From assembly GCA_943846685.1 (NCBI GenBank), contig OX044363.1, forward strand, positions 848,001 to 912,000: a stretch of 64,000 nucleotides of DNA. The letters run 5' to 3'. This document shows, piece by piece, positions 9,769-19,885 of the stretch. Within the stretch, counting starts at the first letter, position 1; every line of letters starts with the position of its first letter. This DNA is from an uncultured Pseudomonadales bacterium (GTDB lineage: Bacteria > Pseudomonadota > Gammaproteobacteria > Pseudomonadales > Porticoccaceae). Under the pieces are notes generated by a model. It was not told the DNA's origin. It did not search any database and saw nothing but the letters and a program-made list of their open reading frames with translations. The position numbers and the translations under genes were made by a program.

Positions 9769-10800
9769 TTATTCGGGGGCGATGGTAGTTTTGGAGGGTT
9801 TGTTGGGAATTTCACGAACCAGTTTTGGCACTAGAAAACCGGGCAGAATAGCCTGTAGATCGGCGTAGATTTTCTTTGCTCGCCGCTCTTCAATATCGAA
9901 GTGGCTAGCACCGGCAACCGGGTCGAATAAATGCAGGTAATAGGGCATAACATCGCAGTCAAAAAGCTTCTCGCTAAGCTCGGCCAGACAGTCTGCACTG
10001 TCATTGATACCGCGCAGTAATACGCTTTGATTTAAGACTTTAATGCCGCAGGCCTGTAGCCGCTTAATGCTCTGTATAACCTCATTGTCTATTTCATTGG
10101 CATGGTTAATATGCAGAACCACTATAGGCTTTAGTCTGGTGGCGGTTGCCCAAGACAGAAACGATTGGTCGATTCGTGAGGGGATAACCACCGGCAGTCT
10201 GGTGTGAATGCGCAGCCGTTTAATATGCTTAATGTCGGCGATCTGTTCGGTTAGCCAGGCCAAAAAATGGTCGTTGGCGGCAAGCGGATCGCCGCCGCTG
10301 TAAATCACTTCGTTTATCTCAGTAGCACTGCGTATATAGTCTAAAGCATTCTGCCACTGTTCTTTATTCTGACGATTTTCCTGATAGGGGAAGTGGCGGC
10401 GAAAACAGTAGCGACAATTGATAGCGCAGGCGGGGCTGACGACTAAAAGAAGTCGGTTGGCATATTTATGTACAATGCCCGCAATCGGATTGTGGCTGAC
10501 TTCGTCGAGAGGATCGTCGCTGTAGCCCGCGGCGCTGGAAAGCTCTGCTTTAACTGGCAGCACCTGCAAGAGCAGGGGGTCGCTGGGGTTATTGGCCTGC
10601 ATACGGCTGATAAATGGCCGCGGCACTCGCAGTGCAAAATCTGCAATGGCTTGTTGGCTGGTGCTGAGCTGTGCTGCATTGAGGTTTAAACTGCCAAGTA
10701 ATTCATCAATGGTGGTGACCGATTGACTGAGTTCCAACTTCCAGTCCGGAGTGATGCTGATAGGTTGTGGAGAATTTGGCATGAGGCAGCTTTTTTGCAA
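9769..10800 (-). CDS. epmB: EF-P--(R)-beta-lysine pathway: lysine 2,3-aminomutase-like radical SAM enzyme
   Basis: Converts (S)-alpha-lysine to (R)-beta-lysine, which EpmA attaches to elongation factor P to relieve stalling at polyproline. The radical SAM cluster motif is CAINCRYCFRRHFPY, followed by YSGGDPLA and the long conserved block HIKRLRIHTRLPVVIP. The PLP-binding region and C-terminus (YYLHLFDP, PKLVREI) match the YjeK type rather than the longer clostridial lysine aminomutases. Length is 343 residues from the first start; the ATG at 10782, giving MPNSPQP, is a likely alternative. Neither epmA nor efp is in the window. It is divergent from tadA. Confidence 0.93.
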   Translation of the reverse strand: MQKSCLMPNSPQPISITPDWKLELSQSVTTIDELLGSLNLNAAQLSTSQQAIADFALRVPRPFISRMQANNPSDPLLLQVLPVKAELSSAAGYSDDPLDEVSHNPIAGIVHKYANRLLLVVSPACAINCRYCFRRHFPYQENRQNKEQWQNALDYIRSATEINEVIYSGGDPLAANDHFLAWLTEQIADIKHIKRLRIHTRLPVVIPSRIDQSFLSWATATRLKPIVVLHINHANEIDNEVIQSIKRLQACGIKVLNQSVLLRGINDSADCLAELSEKLFDCDVMPYYLHLFDPVAGASHFDIEERRAKKIYADLQAILPGFLVPKLVREIPNKPSKTTIAPE

Positions 10801-10916
10801 ACTTTGTGGCTGATTGATTGGCGCAGAGTTTACGCTATTCCCGATTGGGGTGGATAGTTTGTTATTTAAAATACCGCCTGTTTGTAATCAAGCGGGTAGA
10901 GAATACAGGTGAGAAT

Positions 10917-11375
10917 GTGACTGCAGATATTGAGTTTATGCGCCGGGCAATTGCCCTCGCCGAGCAGGCTGCCAGTGTTGGTGAGGTGCCGGTGGGCGCG
11001 TTAGTGGTTAAGGATGGTCAGGTGATTGGCGAAGGGTTTAATCAGCCGATTACCAGCTTTGACCCAACTGGCCATGCAGAAATTATTGCCCTGCGCAATG
11101 CCTCCGCGGCGCTGCAAAACTATCGTCTTAGCGGCTGTGACCTCTATGTCACTATTGAGCCCTGCACCATGTGTGTTGGCGCGATGATCCACGCACGAAT
11201 TAAGCGCATTGTGTTTGGTGCCCCCGAGCCGCGGGCGGGCGCTCTCGAGAGTCAGCTGCGGCTGATGGATAAGAATCATTACAACCATTCTATTGCATGG
11301 CAGGGTGGTGTTTTAGCGGAGGAGTGCGGCGAGATTATCAGTGGTTTCTTTCGTCGTAAACGAGCTAAAAGTTAG
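10917..11375 (+). CDS. tadA: tRNA-specific adenosine deaminase
   Basis: Deaminates the wobble adenosine A34 to inosine in tRNA-Arg(ACG); essential in most bacteria. The zinc site is clear: H53-A-E55 and P-C83-TM-C86, with E55 as proton shuttle. I choose the GTG at 10917, after an AGGTGAG ribosome-binding site, giving 152 residues. The frame is open upstream to 10818, but those residues (YSRLGWIVCYLK) do not resemble the family. The ATG at 10938 is a shorter alternative. The gene lies between epmB and mltF, both on the opposite strand. Confidence 0.93.
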   Translation: MTADIEFMRRAIALAEQAASVGEVPVGALVVKDGQVIGEGFNQPITSFDPTGHAEIIALRNASAALQNYRLSGCDLYVTIEPCTMCVGAMIHARIKRIVFGAPEPRAGALESQLRLMDKNHYNHSIAWQGGVLAEECGEIISGFFRRKRAKS

Positions 11376-11403
11376 CGCTTACTGTCGTTAATATAATTAT
11401 TAT

Positions 11404-12867
11404 TTATAGGGATGAAGGTCCAGAGCCTTCCCAGTCACTATTTTTTGATGCCTCGGCGGCACTGTCTAAATTGTTCTCATTTTCCCGCTGAATAGAGAGT
11501 GAATTGAGTTGCAGGTAACGTGTGTAGTACTGAATATTGTCGACATAGGTCACCGGCTCGCTGCCGCGAGCAAACCCGTATTTTAATGTTGAGTAATACT
11601 GTTTGTTGCTCAGCAGCGGCAGATGTTCGCGCACATCAACCCATAAATCCGGATTTTTGCCACTGCGCTCAGTGAGTATTCGCGCATCTTCCAAATGCCC
11701 CAGTCCGACATTGTAAGCGGCCAGACTCATCAGGGTGCGGTCCGGCTCAACAATCCGCTTCGGCAGTCGCCCTTTGAGCTTGGCCAGATAGGCCGCTCCA
11801 CCCTGCAGGCTCTGCAGGGGGTCGAGGCGGTTCTTTATTTTCATTTCACGGGCGGTGCTCTGGGTTAGCATCATCAATCCGCGCACGCCGGTTGGGGAGC
11901 GCGCTTTGGGATTCCAGTGCGACTCCTGATAGGCAACCGCTGCCAGCAGATGCCAGTCAAAGCCATGCTGTTCGGCAGTTTCCTGAAACAGTACCTGATA
12001 CTCCGGCAGCCGTTTGGCAACTAGCTCGCCGAGCCGCTGTGAATCGCCGACCGAGAAATCTTCGGTATGCGCCAGCAGCTCATCTTTTAGTGCATCCAGT
12101 TTGCCGCTAGCGCTGTATTCCTGCAAAAACCGATTCGCTGCTTTGAGTAGGGTGCCATCACCATGTTTTGGGAAAGCCCAGGCAATCGCCTGATTGTCGG
12201 AGATATCCAGAGCCCTGCGCACCTGCGGGTAGATATGTCGGCTAACCAGATAGGCCAGTGAGTCGACGACCGTATAGGTGATCTCTCGATCGTGAACCAT
12301 GCGTAGCAGTTCGCTCATCTCGGCGCGATCATCTTCCTGCCAAACCAGATTGGGATAGTCTTTGGTCCAGTAATTGAGTCGCTCGCTGTGCGAAGAGCCT
12401 TTAATGACCATCAGCTGGCCATTGAGGTTGTTGAGTGAGCGCGGTCTTGAGCTGCCGCGTCGGTAAACCAGATGCTGGGTCACTTCCATATAGGGGGCGG
12501 AGAACTGTATCCAGCGATCACGATCTGGGGTGTGAGTAATATTGGCGGCGGCAAAGCTGCCCTCTGGACCACCTACTGACAGCAGCATTGAGTGCAGGGT
12601 CGGCTTGGATTTCATTACCAGATCAACACCCAGACTATCGGCAAAGGCTTTGGCGAGCAGATATTCAAAACCATTTTTGCCGCGACCATCCTCAAAATAG
12701 GTGGTCGGGCCATCGATAGTCAGCACATGGAGTTCGCCATTGGCCTGAATTTTTTCGAGGTCGCTGATCCGTGCAGCACTGGTAACATAGAGCAGAAATA
12801 CGCTAGCCGACAGGATTAGAAGCCCGCGGTTGCGAATCCGTCTCGCTCTGTGTGAAAGTCCTCTCAT
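11404..12867 (-). CDS. mltF: Membrane-bound lytic murein transglycosylase F
   Basis: Cleaves the MurNAc-GlcNAc bond of peptidoglycan to 1,6-anhydro products at the periplasmic face. The 487-residue protein has an N-terminal anchor or signal ([15 protein letters not shown]), a periplasmic-binding-protein-like module (about residues 45-265) that is regulatory in MltF, and an SLT goose-type lysozyme domain from about 290. The catalytic glutamate is E315 in YQESHWNP, followed by [10 protein letters not shown] and [10 protein letters not shown]. There is no lipobox, unlike several other Mlt enzymes. It is divergent from purL, the same arrangement as in enterics and pseudomonads. Confidence 0.95.
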   Translation of the reverse strand: MRGLSHRARRIRNRGLLILSASVFLLYVTSAARISDLEKIQANGELHVLTIDGPTTYFEDGRGKNGFEYLLAKAFADSLGVDLVMKSKPTLHSMLLSVGGPEGSFAAANITHTPDRDRWIQFSAPYMEVTQHLVYRRGSSRPRSLNNLNGQLMVIKGSSHSERLNYWTKDYPNLVWQEDDRAEMSELLRMVHDREITYTVVDSLAYLVSRHIYPQVRRALDISDNQAIAWAFPKHGDGTLLKAANRFLQEYSASGKLDALKDELLAHTEDFSVGDSQRLGELVAKRLPEYQVLFQETAEQHGFDWHLLAAVAYQESHWNPKARSPTGVRGLMMLTQSTAREMKIKNRLDPLQSLQGGAAYLAKLKGRLPKRIVEPDRTLMSLAAYNVGLGHLEDARILTERSGKNPDLWVDVREHLPLLSNKQYYSTLKYGFARGSEPVTYVDNIQYYTRYLQLNSLSIQRENENNLDSAAEASKNSDWEGSGPSSL

Positions 12868-13030
12868 AGAATTTTTAGGCCGCCAATTGCGATTTATTGT
12901 AGATAATTGCGGTTATGTTTTACCGGCTGAAAATAATTGTACATGGTTTGCTAAATTCTATCTGCCAACGAGCCGTTTTTCCGCTAGAATGTCGTGCTTT
13001 CCCAATCAGATGAATATGAGCACTCCATCT

Positions 13031-16000
13031 ATGATGATCCTCAGTGGCGCACCTTCTCTCTCTGCGTTTAGACGTAAAAAATTACTCTCCACTCTGCAAA
13101 AATCCGTCCCGTCACTGGTCTCGGTTTATGCGGAGTATGTTCACTTTGCCGAACTCACTGAGAGCCTTGGCGATAGCGCAGAAGAAACCCTTAAGGCGCT
13201 GCTTACCTATGGGCCACGGGAAGAGAAGACATCTACCAAAGGCCAGTTGATTCTGGTTGTGCCGCGCCCCGGGACAATTTCACCCTGGTCGAGCAAGGCC
13301 ACCGATATTGCCCATAACTGCGGTTTAGCGCAGGTGGTCAGAGTCGAGCGCGGAACCGCCTACTATGTTCACGCCGAAGAGACCCTTAGCGAAAAGCAGT
13401 TAGCGATGCTGGCAGCGGATCTGCACGACCGTATGGTTGAGACGGTGCTCGATGATTTAAATAAAGCCGATGTGCTATTCAGCCATCAGCAACCGGCGCC
13501 AGTAACCATTGTCGATACTCTGGGTGGTGGCGTTGAGGCGCTTAAAACGGCCAATATTGAATTGGGTCTGGCCCTTGCCGACGACGAGATCGGTTATCTG
13601 GTCGATAGCTTTAACGAGCTAAAGCGCAACCCAACCGATGTTGAACTGATGATGTTTGCTCAGGCCAACTCGGAACACTGTCGACATAAAATATTTAATG
13701 CCAGCTGGACGCTCGACGGCGAAGATCAGGAGCACTCCCTGTTCGGCATGATTCGCAATACCTACAAGGTTAATGGCGAGAATGTGCTCTCTGCTTATTC
13801 GGATAATGCCGCAGTTATAGTGGGTACCGAAGGCGGACGCTTCTTCCCGGATCCGGCGACCAAGCTCTATGGTTACAACCAAGAGCCTGTGCATCTGTTA
13901 ATGAAAGTCGAGACTCATAATCACCCAACGGCTATTTCCCCCTATTCTGGTGCTGGCACTGGTTCCGGTGGCGAGATTCGCGATGAGGGTGCCGTGGGGC
14001 GCGGTTCCAAGCCTAAAGTGGGTCTGGTGGGCTTTAGTGTTTCCAATCTAAATATCCCCAACTACCGTCAGTCTTGGGAAGAGGATTACGGCAAGCCAGA
14101 GCGAATTGTTTCGGCGCTGGATATTATGCTCGAGGGCCCGATTGGTGGCGCGGCCTTTAATAATGAATTTGGCCGCCCCAATATCTGTGGTTACCTAAGA
14201 ACTTTTGAAGTGGATTTTGACGGTCAGCGACGTGGTTATCACAAGCCGATTATGATCGCCGGCGGTTACGGCAATATTCGTGAAGACCATGTTGATAAAC
14301 CCGAGTTTGAGCCCGGCGCCCAGTTGGTGGTTTTAGGTGGCCCGGCAATGTTAATCGGCCTTGGTGGTGGTGCGGCTTCGTCGATGGCGACCGGCTCCAG
14401 TTCAGCGGATTTGGACTTTGCATCCGTGCAGCGTCAAAACCCTGAGATTGAGCGCCGCTGTCAGGAAGTGATCGATCAGTGCTGGCAGCAGGGTGATGAA
14501 AACCCGATTGCCTTTATCCACGATGTGGGTGCTGGTGGTCTCTCCAATGCCTTGCCCGAACTTGTCAAAGATGGCGGTACTGGCGGCCATTTTCAGGTGC
14601 GTAAAGTCCCCAACGATGAGCCCGGTATGGCGCCAGTGGAAATCTGGTGTAACGAAGCTCAGGAACGCTATGTGCTGGCAGTATTGCCCCGCGACCTGAC
14701 CCGCTTTCTGGAAATCTGTCACCGCGAACGCTGCCCTGTGGCAGTGGTTGGTGAGGCAGTAGAAGATAAAAGCATTAAGGTTAGCGATAGCCATTTTGAT
14801 AATGATCCGGTGGATCTGCCGATGTCTGTGTTGTTTGGCAAGGCGCCAAAAATGCACCGTGTTGCCGAGACCCTAGAAGTTAATGCCAGCCCGTTTTCTA
14901 CCGCTGATTTAAATATTGATGATGCAGTGTTTCAGGTACTGCGCCATCCCACCGTAGCCAGTAAAAACTTCCTGATCACCATCGGTGATCGAACCGTTGG
15001 CGGTATGGTTGCCCGCGACCAGATGGTTGGTCCCTGGCAGGTGCCGGTGGCTGACTGTGCAGTAACCACTGTGACCTATGACAGCACCGCGGGTGAAGCC
15101 ATGGCTATGGGTGAGCGCACGCCGCTGGCGCTGATTAATGCTCCCGCCTCTGGCCGTATGGCGATTGGTGAAGCGATTACTAATATTGCCGCCGCGCGCA
15201 TTGGCGATCTTAAAGATATTAAATTGTCCGCAAACTGGATGAGCCCTGCAGGGCACCCAGGTGAAGATGAGAAGCTCTTCCGCACCGTTGAAGCGGTGGG
15301 TATGGAGCTCTGTCCGGCGCTGGGAATTACGATTCCGGTGGGCAAAGACTCGATGTCGATGCGCACCACTTGGAATGACCGTGGTGAAGATAAGGCGGTT
15401 ACCTCGCCTATGTCATTGATTATTACTGCATTCTCGCCAGTGCTTGATGTGCGCAAAACCCTGACTCCACAGTTGCGAACCGACTGTGGTGAGACTCAGC
15501 TACTGTTGTTGGATTTGGGTGCCGGTGCCAACCGTATGGGTGGCTCGATTCTGGCTCAGGTCAATAATGAGATGGGCGATACAGCGCCGGATTTAGAAAA
15601 CCCCGCACTACTTAAAGGTTTCTTTGAGGTGATGCAGGCGTCTATGGAGCAGGGCGATATTCTCGCCTACCACGATCGCTCTGACGGTGGTCTGTTGGCG
15701 ACGCTGGCGGAGATGTCTTTTGCCGGTCATGTGGGTGTTTCTGTGGATATTCAGACCCTTGGTGATGATTCGATTGCTGCGCTATTTAATGAAGAGCTGG
15801 GTGCAGTGATTCAGGTGAGTGCGGAGCGCGCCAATAGCATTGCTGAGCGGTTTAGCGATGCGGGGGTGGATGTACATCTGCTCGGCGGCTTAAATGATCG
15901 TCAGGAATTGGAAATTGTTAAAAAGAAAAAGTCACTGTTCACTCGTTCGCGAATAGATTTACAGCGTACCTGGGGTGAGACTTCCTACCGTATGGCCGCG

Positions 16001-16903
16001 CTGCGAGATAATGCTGACTGTGCCTGGGAAGAGTTTAATACTCTGCGCATGGAAGATCCGGGTCTCTCGGTTGAGCTGACTTATAACCCTGAAGAAGATA
16101 TTGCTGCGCCCTATATTAATAGTGGTGTTCGTCCCGCTGTGGCGATTCTGCGTGAGCAGGGCGTTAACAGTCATCTGGAAATGGCTGCGGCCTTTAATCG
16201 CGCTGGCTTTGATTCGGTGGATGTTCATATGAGCGATCTGCTGGCCGGTCGTCGCACTCTGGCTGATTTCTCTGGTGTGATTGCCTGTGGCGGTTTCTCT
16301 TACGGTGATGTGTTGGGCGCCGGTGAGGGTTGGGCTAAAACTGTATTGTTTAATGAGCAGATTCGCGATCAGTTTCAGACTTTCTTCCACCGCTCAGACA
16401 GCTTTAGTCTGGGCGTCTGTAACGGCTGTCAGATGTTGAGTAATTTGAAAACCCTGATTCCCGGTGCTGAATTGTGGCCGCGCTTTGTGCGCAATCTCTC
16501 CGAGCAGTTTGAGGCGCGTTTCTCGCTGGTTCGGGTGGAGGAGTCTCCCTCTATATTCTTACAGGGAATGGCGGGTTCGCATATGCCGATTGCGATTTCT
16601 CACGGTGAGGGTCGCGCGGAGTTTTCATCGCAAAAGGCGATGGATAGATTGCTTGAGAGCAATCAAATTGCTATGCGCTTTTTGGATAACCATGGTGCGG
16701 TTGCTGGGACTTATCCGGCTAACCCCAATGGTTCACCACAGGGTATTACCGGTGTTTCCAGTGCCGATGGTCGTGCTACATTGATGATGCCGCACCCAGA
16801 GCGGGTTTACCGCACGGTGCAGAATTCCTGGCATCCAGACGATTGGGGCGAGGACGGTGCTTGGATGCGTATATTTAGAAATGCGCGTAAGTTTGTCGAC
16901 TAA
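13031..16903 (+). CDS. purL: Phosphoribosylformylglycinamidine synthase (FGAM synthetase)
   Basis: Fourth step of de novo purine synthesis: FGAR + glutamine + ATP to FGAM. This is the large single-chain gammaproteobacterial form: an N-terminal PurS-like domain, a linker, two AIRS-like halves (with [19 protein letters not shown] and [15 protein letters not shown]), and a C-terminal class I glutaminase with the nucleophile in GVCNGCQML and the closing HPERVYR. Starting at 13031 (MMILSGAPS) gives 1290 residues against 1295 in E. coli. ATGs at 13010 and 13016 are in frame and equally lack a good ribosome-binding site, so the start is uncertain by a few codons. The frame is open back to 12830, but those residues are not family-like. 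Confidence 0.96.
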   Translation: MMILSGAPSLSAFRRKKLLSTLQKSVPSLVSVYAEYVHFAELTESLGDSAEETLKALLTYGPREEKTSTKGQLILVVPRPGTISPWSSKATDIAHNCGLAQVVRVERGTAYYVHAEETLSEKQLAMLAADLHDRMVETVLDDLNKADVLFSHQQPAPVTIVDTLGGGVEALKTANIELGLALADDEIGYLVDSFNELKRNPTDVELMMFAQANSEHCRHKIFNASWTLDGEDQEHSLFGMIRNTYKVNGENVLSAYSDNAAVIVGTEGGRFFPDPATKLYGYNQEPVHLLMKVETHNHPTAISPYSGAGTGSGGEIRDEGAVGRGSKPKVGLVGFSVSNLNIPNYRQSWEEDYGKPERIVSALDIMLEGPIGGAAFNNEFGRPNICGYLRTFEVDFDGQRRGYHKPIMIAGGYGNIREDHVDKPEFEPGAQLVVLGGPAMLIGLGGGAASSMATGSSSADLDFASVQRQNPEIERRCQEVIDQCWQQGDENPIAFIHDVGAGGLSNALPELVKDGGTGGHFQVRKVPNDEPGMAPVEIWCNEAQERYVLAVLPRDLTRFLEICHRERCPVAVVGEAVEDKSIKVSDSHFDNDPVDLPMSVLFGKAPKMHRVAETLEVNASPFSTADLNIDDAVFQVLRHPTVASKNFLITIGDRTVGGMVARDQMVGPWQVPVADCAVTTVTYDSTAGEAMAMGERTPLALINAPASGRMAIGEAITNIAAARIGDLKDIKLSANWMSPAGHPGEDEKLFRTVEAVGMELCPALGITIPVGKDSMSMRTTWNDRGEDKAVTSPMSLIITAFSPVLDVRKTLTPQLRTDCGETQLLLLDLGAGANRMGGSILAQVNNEMGDTAPDLENPALLKGFFEVMQASMEQGDILAYHDRSDGGLLATLAEMSFAGHVGVSVDIQTLGDDSIAALFNEELGAVIQVSAERANSIAERFSDAGVDVHLLGGLNDRQELEIVKKKKSLFTRSRIDLQRTWGETSYRMAALRDNADCAWEEFNTLRMEDPGLSVELTYNPEEDIAAPYINSGVRPAVAILREQGVNSHLEMAAAFNRAGFDSVDVHMSDLLAGRRTLADFSGVIACGGFSYGDVLGAGEGWAKTVLFNEQIRDQFQTFFHRSDSFSLGVCNGCQMLSNLKTLIPGAELWPRFVRNLSEQFEARFSLVRVEESPSIFLQGMAGSHMPIAISHGEGRAEFSSQKAMDRLLESNQIAMRFLDNHGAVAGTYPANPNGSPQGITGVSSADGRATLMMPHPERVYRTVQNSWHPDDWGEDGAWMRIFRNARKFVD

Positions 16904-16927
16904 CTTGTAAAAATAGAGGAGCGGTTT

Positions 16928-17197
16928 ATGTCAAAGTTACCTAATGAGGTGGAGTTGGTTAAGAAGGCGCTTCAGATCGGTGCTGTTTATGCTCAGAAGC
17001 GTGCCTATGGCGTGGTTGAGGATCAGGATTCGGTTAAGTTGAAGGTTGAGTTTATCTATAAGGTGTTGGTAGAGGATAAGCTGATTCAACCCTTGGCGAA
17101 GAAGGATATCAGTGACCCGAATATGCGTCATAAATTGGCGCTGTGGATCTCTCGTCAGCTTCCGGAAGGTCATCCACTGCTGTCTGAAACTAAGTAA
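16928..17197 (+). CDS. DUF5062-like small protein
   Basis: An 89-residue soluble, lysine-rich helical protein (NEVELVKKALQIGAVYAQ, FIYKVLVEDKLIQPLAKK, MRHKLALWISRQLPEGHPL). It resembles the DUF5062 family of Vibrio- and Shewanella-type gammaproteobacteria from memory of conserved blocks; no function is known. A GAGGAG ribosome-binding site stands just before the ATG, and the gene begins 24 bases after purL, so the two are probably cotranscribed up to the terminator at 17213. Confidence 0.75.
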   Translation: MSKLPNEVELVKKALQIGAVYAQKRAYGVVEDQDSVKLKVEFIYKVLVEDKLIQPLAKKDISDPNMRHKLALWISRQLPEGHPLLSETK

Positions 17198-17212
17198 TCA
17201 CTTCTTTTATTA

Positions 17213-17240
17213 AGCCTGCCAATTCTGGCGGGCTTTTTTA
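17213..17240 (+). terminator. Rho-independent terminator after purL operon
   Basis: GCCTGCC (17214-17220) pairs with GGCGGGC (17227-17233), with one T-G pair, followed by six T. It ends the purL transcript immediately before the repeat element at 17301. Confidence 0.85.
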
Positions 17241-17300
17241 TTCCATTCTGTTATCCCAGTTTTTCACCTTATCCTGTATCCCGACTATCCGTCTTGTCCT

Positions 17301-17679
17301 GTCATCCCGACAGAGCGCAGCGACGAGGGATCTCCTTGCCGGGTACTTCCTGTTTTGGAGTGGGTGGCCCCTGTGTATTGCCTTGAGATCGGTCCCATGG
17401 ATTTGTAATTCTCAGCGCTCCCGCAACTCGCTTCGCTCAAACAAGCGCTCGCTCAATCTGAAAATTACAAATCTATAAGCGGGCCCTGACTGATCTCAAG
17501 GCAATACACAGGGGCTATTTGAACTATCGCAGTACAGTCAAAAAATATTTGAATTGCGCTCGGTGTTTGAGCTTAGTTGCGCGCCATACTCGCTACAGCG
17601 CCCCGTCATGCTGGCGAAGGCCAGTACCTCTTCAACCGGCAGCATAATTCGAAAGACCCCAGCCTCCGCTGGGGTGACG
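17301..17679. repeat. Structured palindromic intergenic element, copy A
   Basis: No gene lies between 17198 and 17767. Most of that stretch is this element. It opens with GTCATCCCGACAGAGCG, followed by a large imperfect palindrome. The outer stem is 23 bp, perfect (17368-17390 with 17492-17514). The inner stem is 11 bp, perfect (17400-17410 with 17463-17473). The loop has two copies of the self-complementary AGCGCT. A tail follows, then a small hairpin CCCCAGC/GCTGGGG (17657-17674) with GTGACG after it, close to the inverse of the opening GTCATCCC. A homologous copy sits at 57637-57968. Compared with that copy, both stems differ in matched positions. It could be a non-autonomous mobile element, a structured RNA, or both. 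Confidence 0.85.
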
Positions 17680-17767
17680 TTCTTAGCTGGAGTGACGTTT
17701 CAGCATCCATTTCCGACGTACATTTTAAAACCCCCTAAGAAACCCCCGTCTGTGCTATCCTAGCCGC

Positions 17768-18148
<381 letters not shown>

Positions 18149-18377
18149 TAATTTTTTTATCTTATCTGCTCAGATGAGATATTCCATTTCGGTATATAAA
18201 ATCCGGAATTTAGCTTAAATTATTCTTAAAACCCCATAAAGCTAGAAGTTACATTAACTTCTAGCTTTACGTTTATGTTTTATATTGCTAAATATTTAAC
18301 CCCTTCAGCAACACTCTGTAGTAACTCAGCATATTGTCGGAACTTACTGATTTTACTCACTTTTTTAGCCTTGATCG
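18149..18377. other. Intergenic stretch with a perfect 14-bp hairpin
   Basis: The gap between rnpB and the mraZ promoter has no gene. It contains an inverted repeat starting AAAGCTAGAAG at 18238-18251 and completed at 18255-18268, 14 bp perfect with a 3-base loop CAT. There is no T-run on either side, so it is not a standard terminator. A weaker 8-bp stem lies at 18159-18180, just after the rnpB T-run. Confidence 0.7.
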
Positions 18378-18381
18378 ATGC

Positions 18382-18410
18382 TTGACTTTGATACCGCCTG
18401 CCAATAGTGT
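18382..18410 (+). promoter_or_regulatory. Sigma-70 promoter of the dcw cluster (Pmra)
   Basis: TTGACT (18382-18387), a 17-base spacer, then TAGTGT (18405-18410), 67 bases before the mraZ start. The near-consensus -35, ideal spacing and the operator repeats just downstream support this as the main promoter of the cluster. Confidence 0.7.
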
Positions 18411-18417
18411 ACACATA

Positions 18418-18441
18418 TGGGTAATTGTGGCAAAAAGTGGC
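18418..18441 (+). promoter_or_regulatory. MraZ operator: three TGG(G/C) repeats at 10-base period
   Basis: TGGG at 18418, TGGC at 18428 and TGGC at 18438 are spaced exactly ten bases apart, just downstream of the -10. MraZ is known to bind TGGG-N5-6 repeats and repress its own cluster, so autoregulation by the adjacent gene is expected. Confidence 0.7.
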
Positions 18442-18477
18442 GAATTTAGGCCGCGATAACGAGAGAAAGGGTAAAAA

Positions 18478-18945
18478 GTGTTTAAAGGTAGTGATCCAAT
18501 CAATATGGACACCAAGGGACGGATGGCAATTCCGACCCGCTACCGCGCCCTGCTCGATGAAATATGCCGTGGTGACCTAGTTATCACCATCGATATGAAG
18601 TCTACCTGCCTAACCCTCTCACCGCTCCCTGAATGGAAGAGATTTGAAGAAAAAGTTGCCGCTCTGCCGGCGATGGATGATCTGGGTGAAATGCTCAGTC
18701 GTTTTGTGGTTGGTCAGGCCAAAGATCTTCAGGTTGATGGCAGTGGGCGAATTCTTATTCCACCAGAATTGCGCGGTTATGCGCAGCTTGAGAAAAAGCT
18801 GGTTCTGGTGGGGCGTACACAACGCTTGGAAATCTGGTCAGAAGAGAACTGGAGCGCCGAGCGTGAAAAATCTCAGGAAACTTATCGGAGCATGCTTCTC
18901 GATCGCGAGAACATGTCGGATGCTTTAAAGAATCTCTCTTGGTAG
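18478..18945 (+). CDS. mraZ: Transcriptional regulator MraZ
   Basis: DNA-binding regulator of the division and cell wall cluster, made of two tandem AbrB-like (SpoVT) domains. The family's paired motifs are visible: MDTKGRMAIPTRYR near residues 10-23 and VDGSGRILIPPELR near 85-98. Length is 155 residues against 152 in E. coli. It starts with GTG after an AAAGGG ribosome-binding site. It heads a same-strand block of tightly packed genes reaching to ftsZ, and operator repeats precede it. Confidence 0.97.
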   Translation: MFKGSDPINMDTKGRMAIPTRYRALLDEICRGDLVITIDMKSTCLTLSPLPEWKRFEEKVAALPAMDDLGEMLSRFVVGQAKDLQVDGSGRILIPPELRGYAQLEKKLVLVGRTQRLEIWSEENWSAEREKSQETYRSMLLDRENMSDALKNLSW

Positions 18946-18955
18946 GGGACCTGTA

Positions 18956-19885
18956 GTGGAAAACATTGAAAAGCCAGAGCACACAACAGTTTTATTGCAT
19001 GAGGCTGTCGACGCTCTGGTAATTGATCCAGATGGTTTTTATGTCGATGGCACTTTTGGGCGCGGCGGGCACACCGCTGAATTGCTTTCAAAGCTATCGG
19101 ATAAGGGCAGAGTTCTGGCTATCGACAAAGACCCTCAGGCGATTGAAGCCGGTCGTGAGCGGTTTGTTGATGATAAGAGATTGACGATCGTCCACGGCTC
19201 GTTTGCCGATATGGGTGATTGGTTGGAGGGCAGAGAGATAACCGGTGTGCTGGTTGATCTCGGTGTCTCGTCCCCGCAGCTCGATCAGGCTGAGCGCGGA
19301 TTTAGTTTTATGCGTGATGGACCACTGGATATGAGAATGGATACCAGCTCCGGATTATCGGCAGCAGAGTGGATCGCCAGCGCCGCTGAAGCGGATATTG
19401 CGCAGGTGATTAAAGAGTATGGCGAAGAGCGCTTTGCGCGCCGTATGGCCGCCGCGGTAGTTCGCGAGCGAGCCATTGCGCCGATTACTCGAACCGTGCA
19501 GCTGGCAAAGATTTTAGCGGACGCGCACCCGGCATGGGAGCGCGGCAGGCATCCAGCCACCAAAGCGTTTCAGGCGATTCGAATTTTTATCAATCGCGAG
19601 TTGGATGATCTGAGTTCTCTGTTGGGTCAGGTTATCGATTTATTGCAGGTGGGTGGCCGGCTGGTAGTGATCAGCTTCCACTCGCTGGAAGATCGCAAGG
19701 TAAAGCGTTTTATTCGCGATCAGGAGCGCGGCATTAAGTTGCCAAAAAATTTACCGATCCCAGATGTGGATCGTGGCGTGCGCTTAAAGAAAGTTGGCAA
19801 GGCGGTAAAGCCGCAAGGCTCTGAAGTGGATGGCAATGTACGCTCGCGCAGCGCGGTAATGCGCATCGCAGAGCGTGTTGCATGA
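18956..19885 (+). CDS. rsmH: 16S rRNA m4C1402 methyltransferase
   Basis: S-adenosylmethionine-dependent N4-methylation of C1402 in the 16S rRNA decoding centre. Seen are HTTVLLHEAVDAL, the SAM motif DGTFGRGGHT, the family motif LDLGVSSPQLD-like VDLGVSSPQLD, GPLDMRMD, and near the end VVISFHSLEDRKVKRF. Length is 309 residues (E. coli 313). GTG start, ten bases after mraZ; its stop overlaps the ftsL start (ATGA). Confidence 0.97.
   Translation: MENIEKPEHTTVLLHEAVDALVIDPDGFYVDGTFGRGGHTAELLSKLSDKGRVLAIDKDPQAIEAGRERFVDDKRLTIVHGSFADMGDWLEGREITGVLVDLGVSSPQLDQAERGFSFMRDGPLDMRMDTSSGLSAAEWIASAAEADIAQVIKEYGEERFARRMAAAVVRERAIAPITRTVQLAKILADAHPAWERGRHPATKAFQAIRIFINRELDDLSSLLGQVIDLLQVGGRLVVISFHSLEDRKVKRFIRDQERGIKLPKNLPIPDVDRGVRLKKVGKAVKPQGSEVDGNVRSRSAVMRIAERVA

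Noticed and set aside
10818..10916. Longer N-terminus for tadA from 10818
   Set aside because: The extra 33 codons do not resemble TadA and overlap the divergent promoter region; the GTG at 10917 has a ribosome-binding site.
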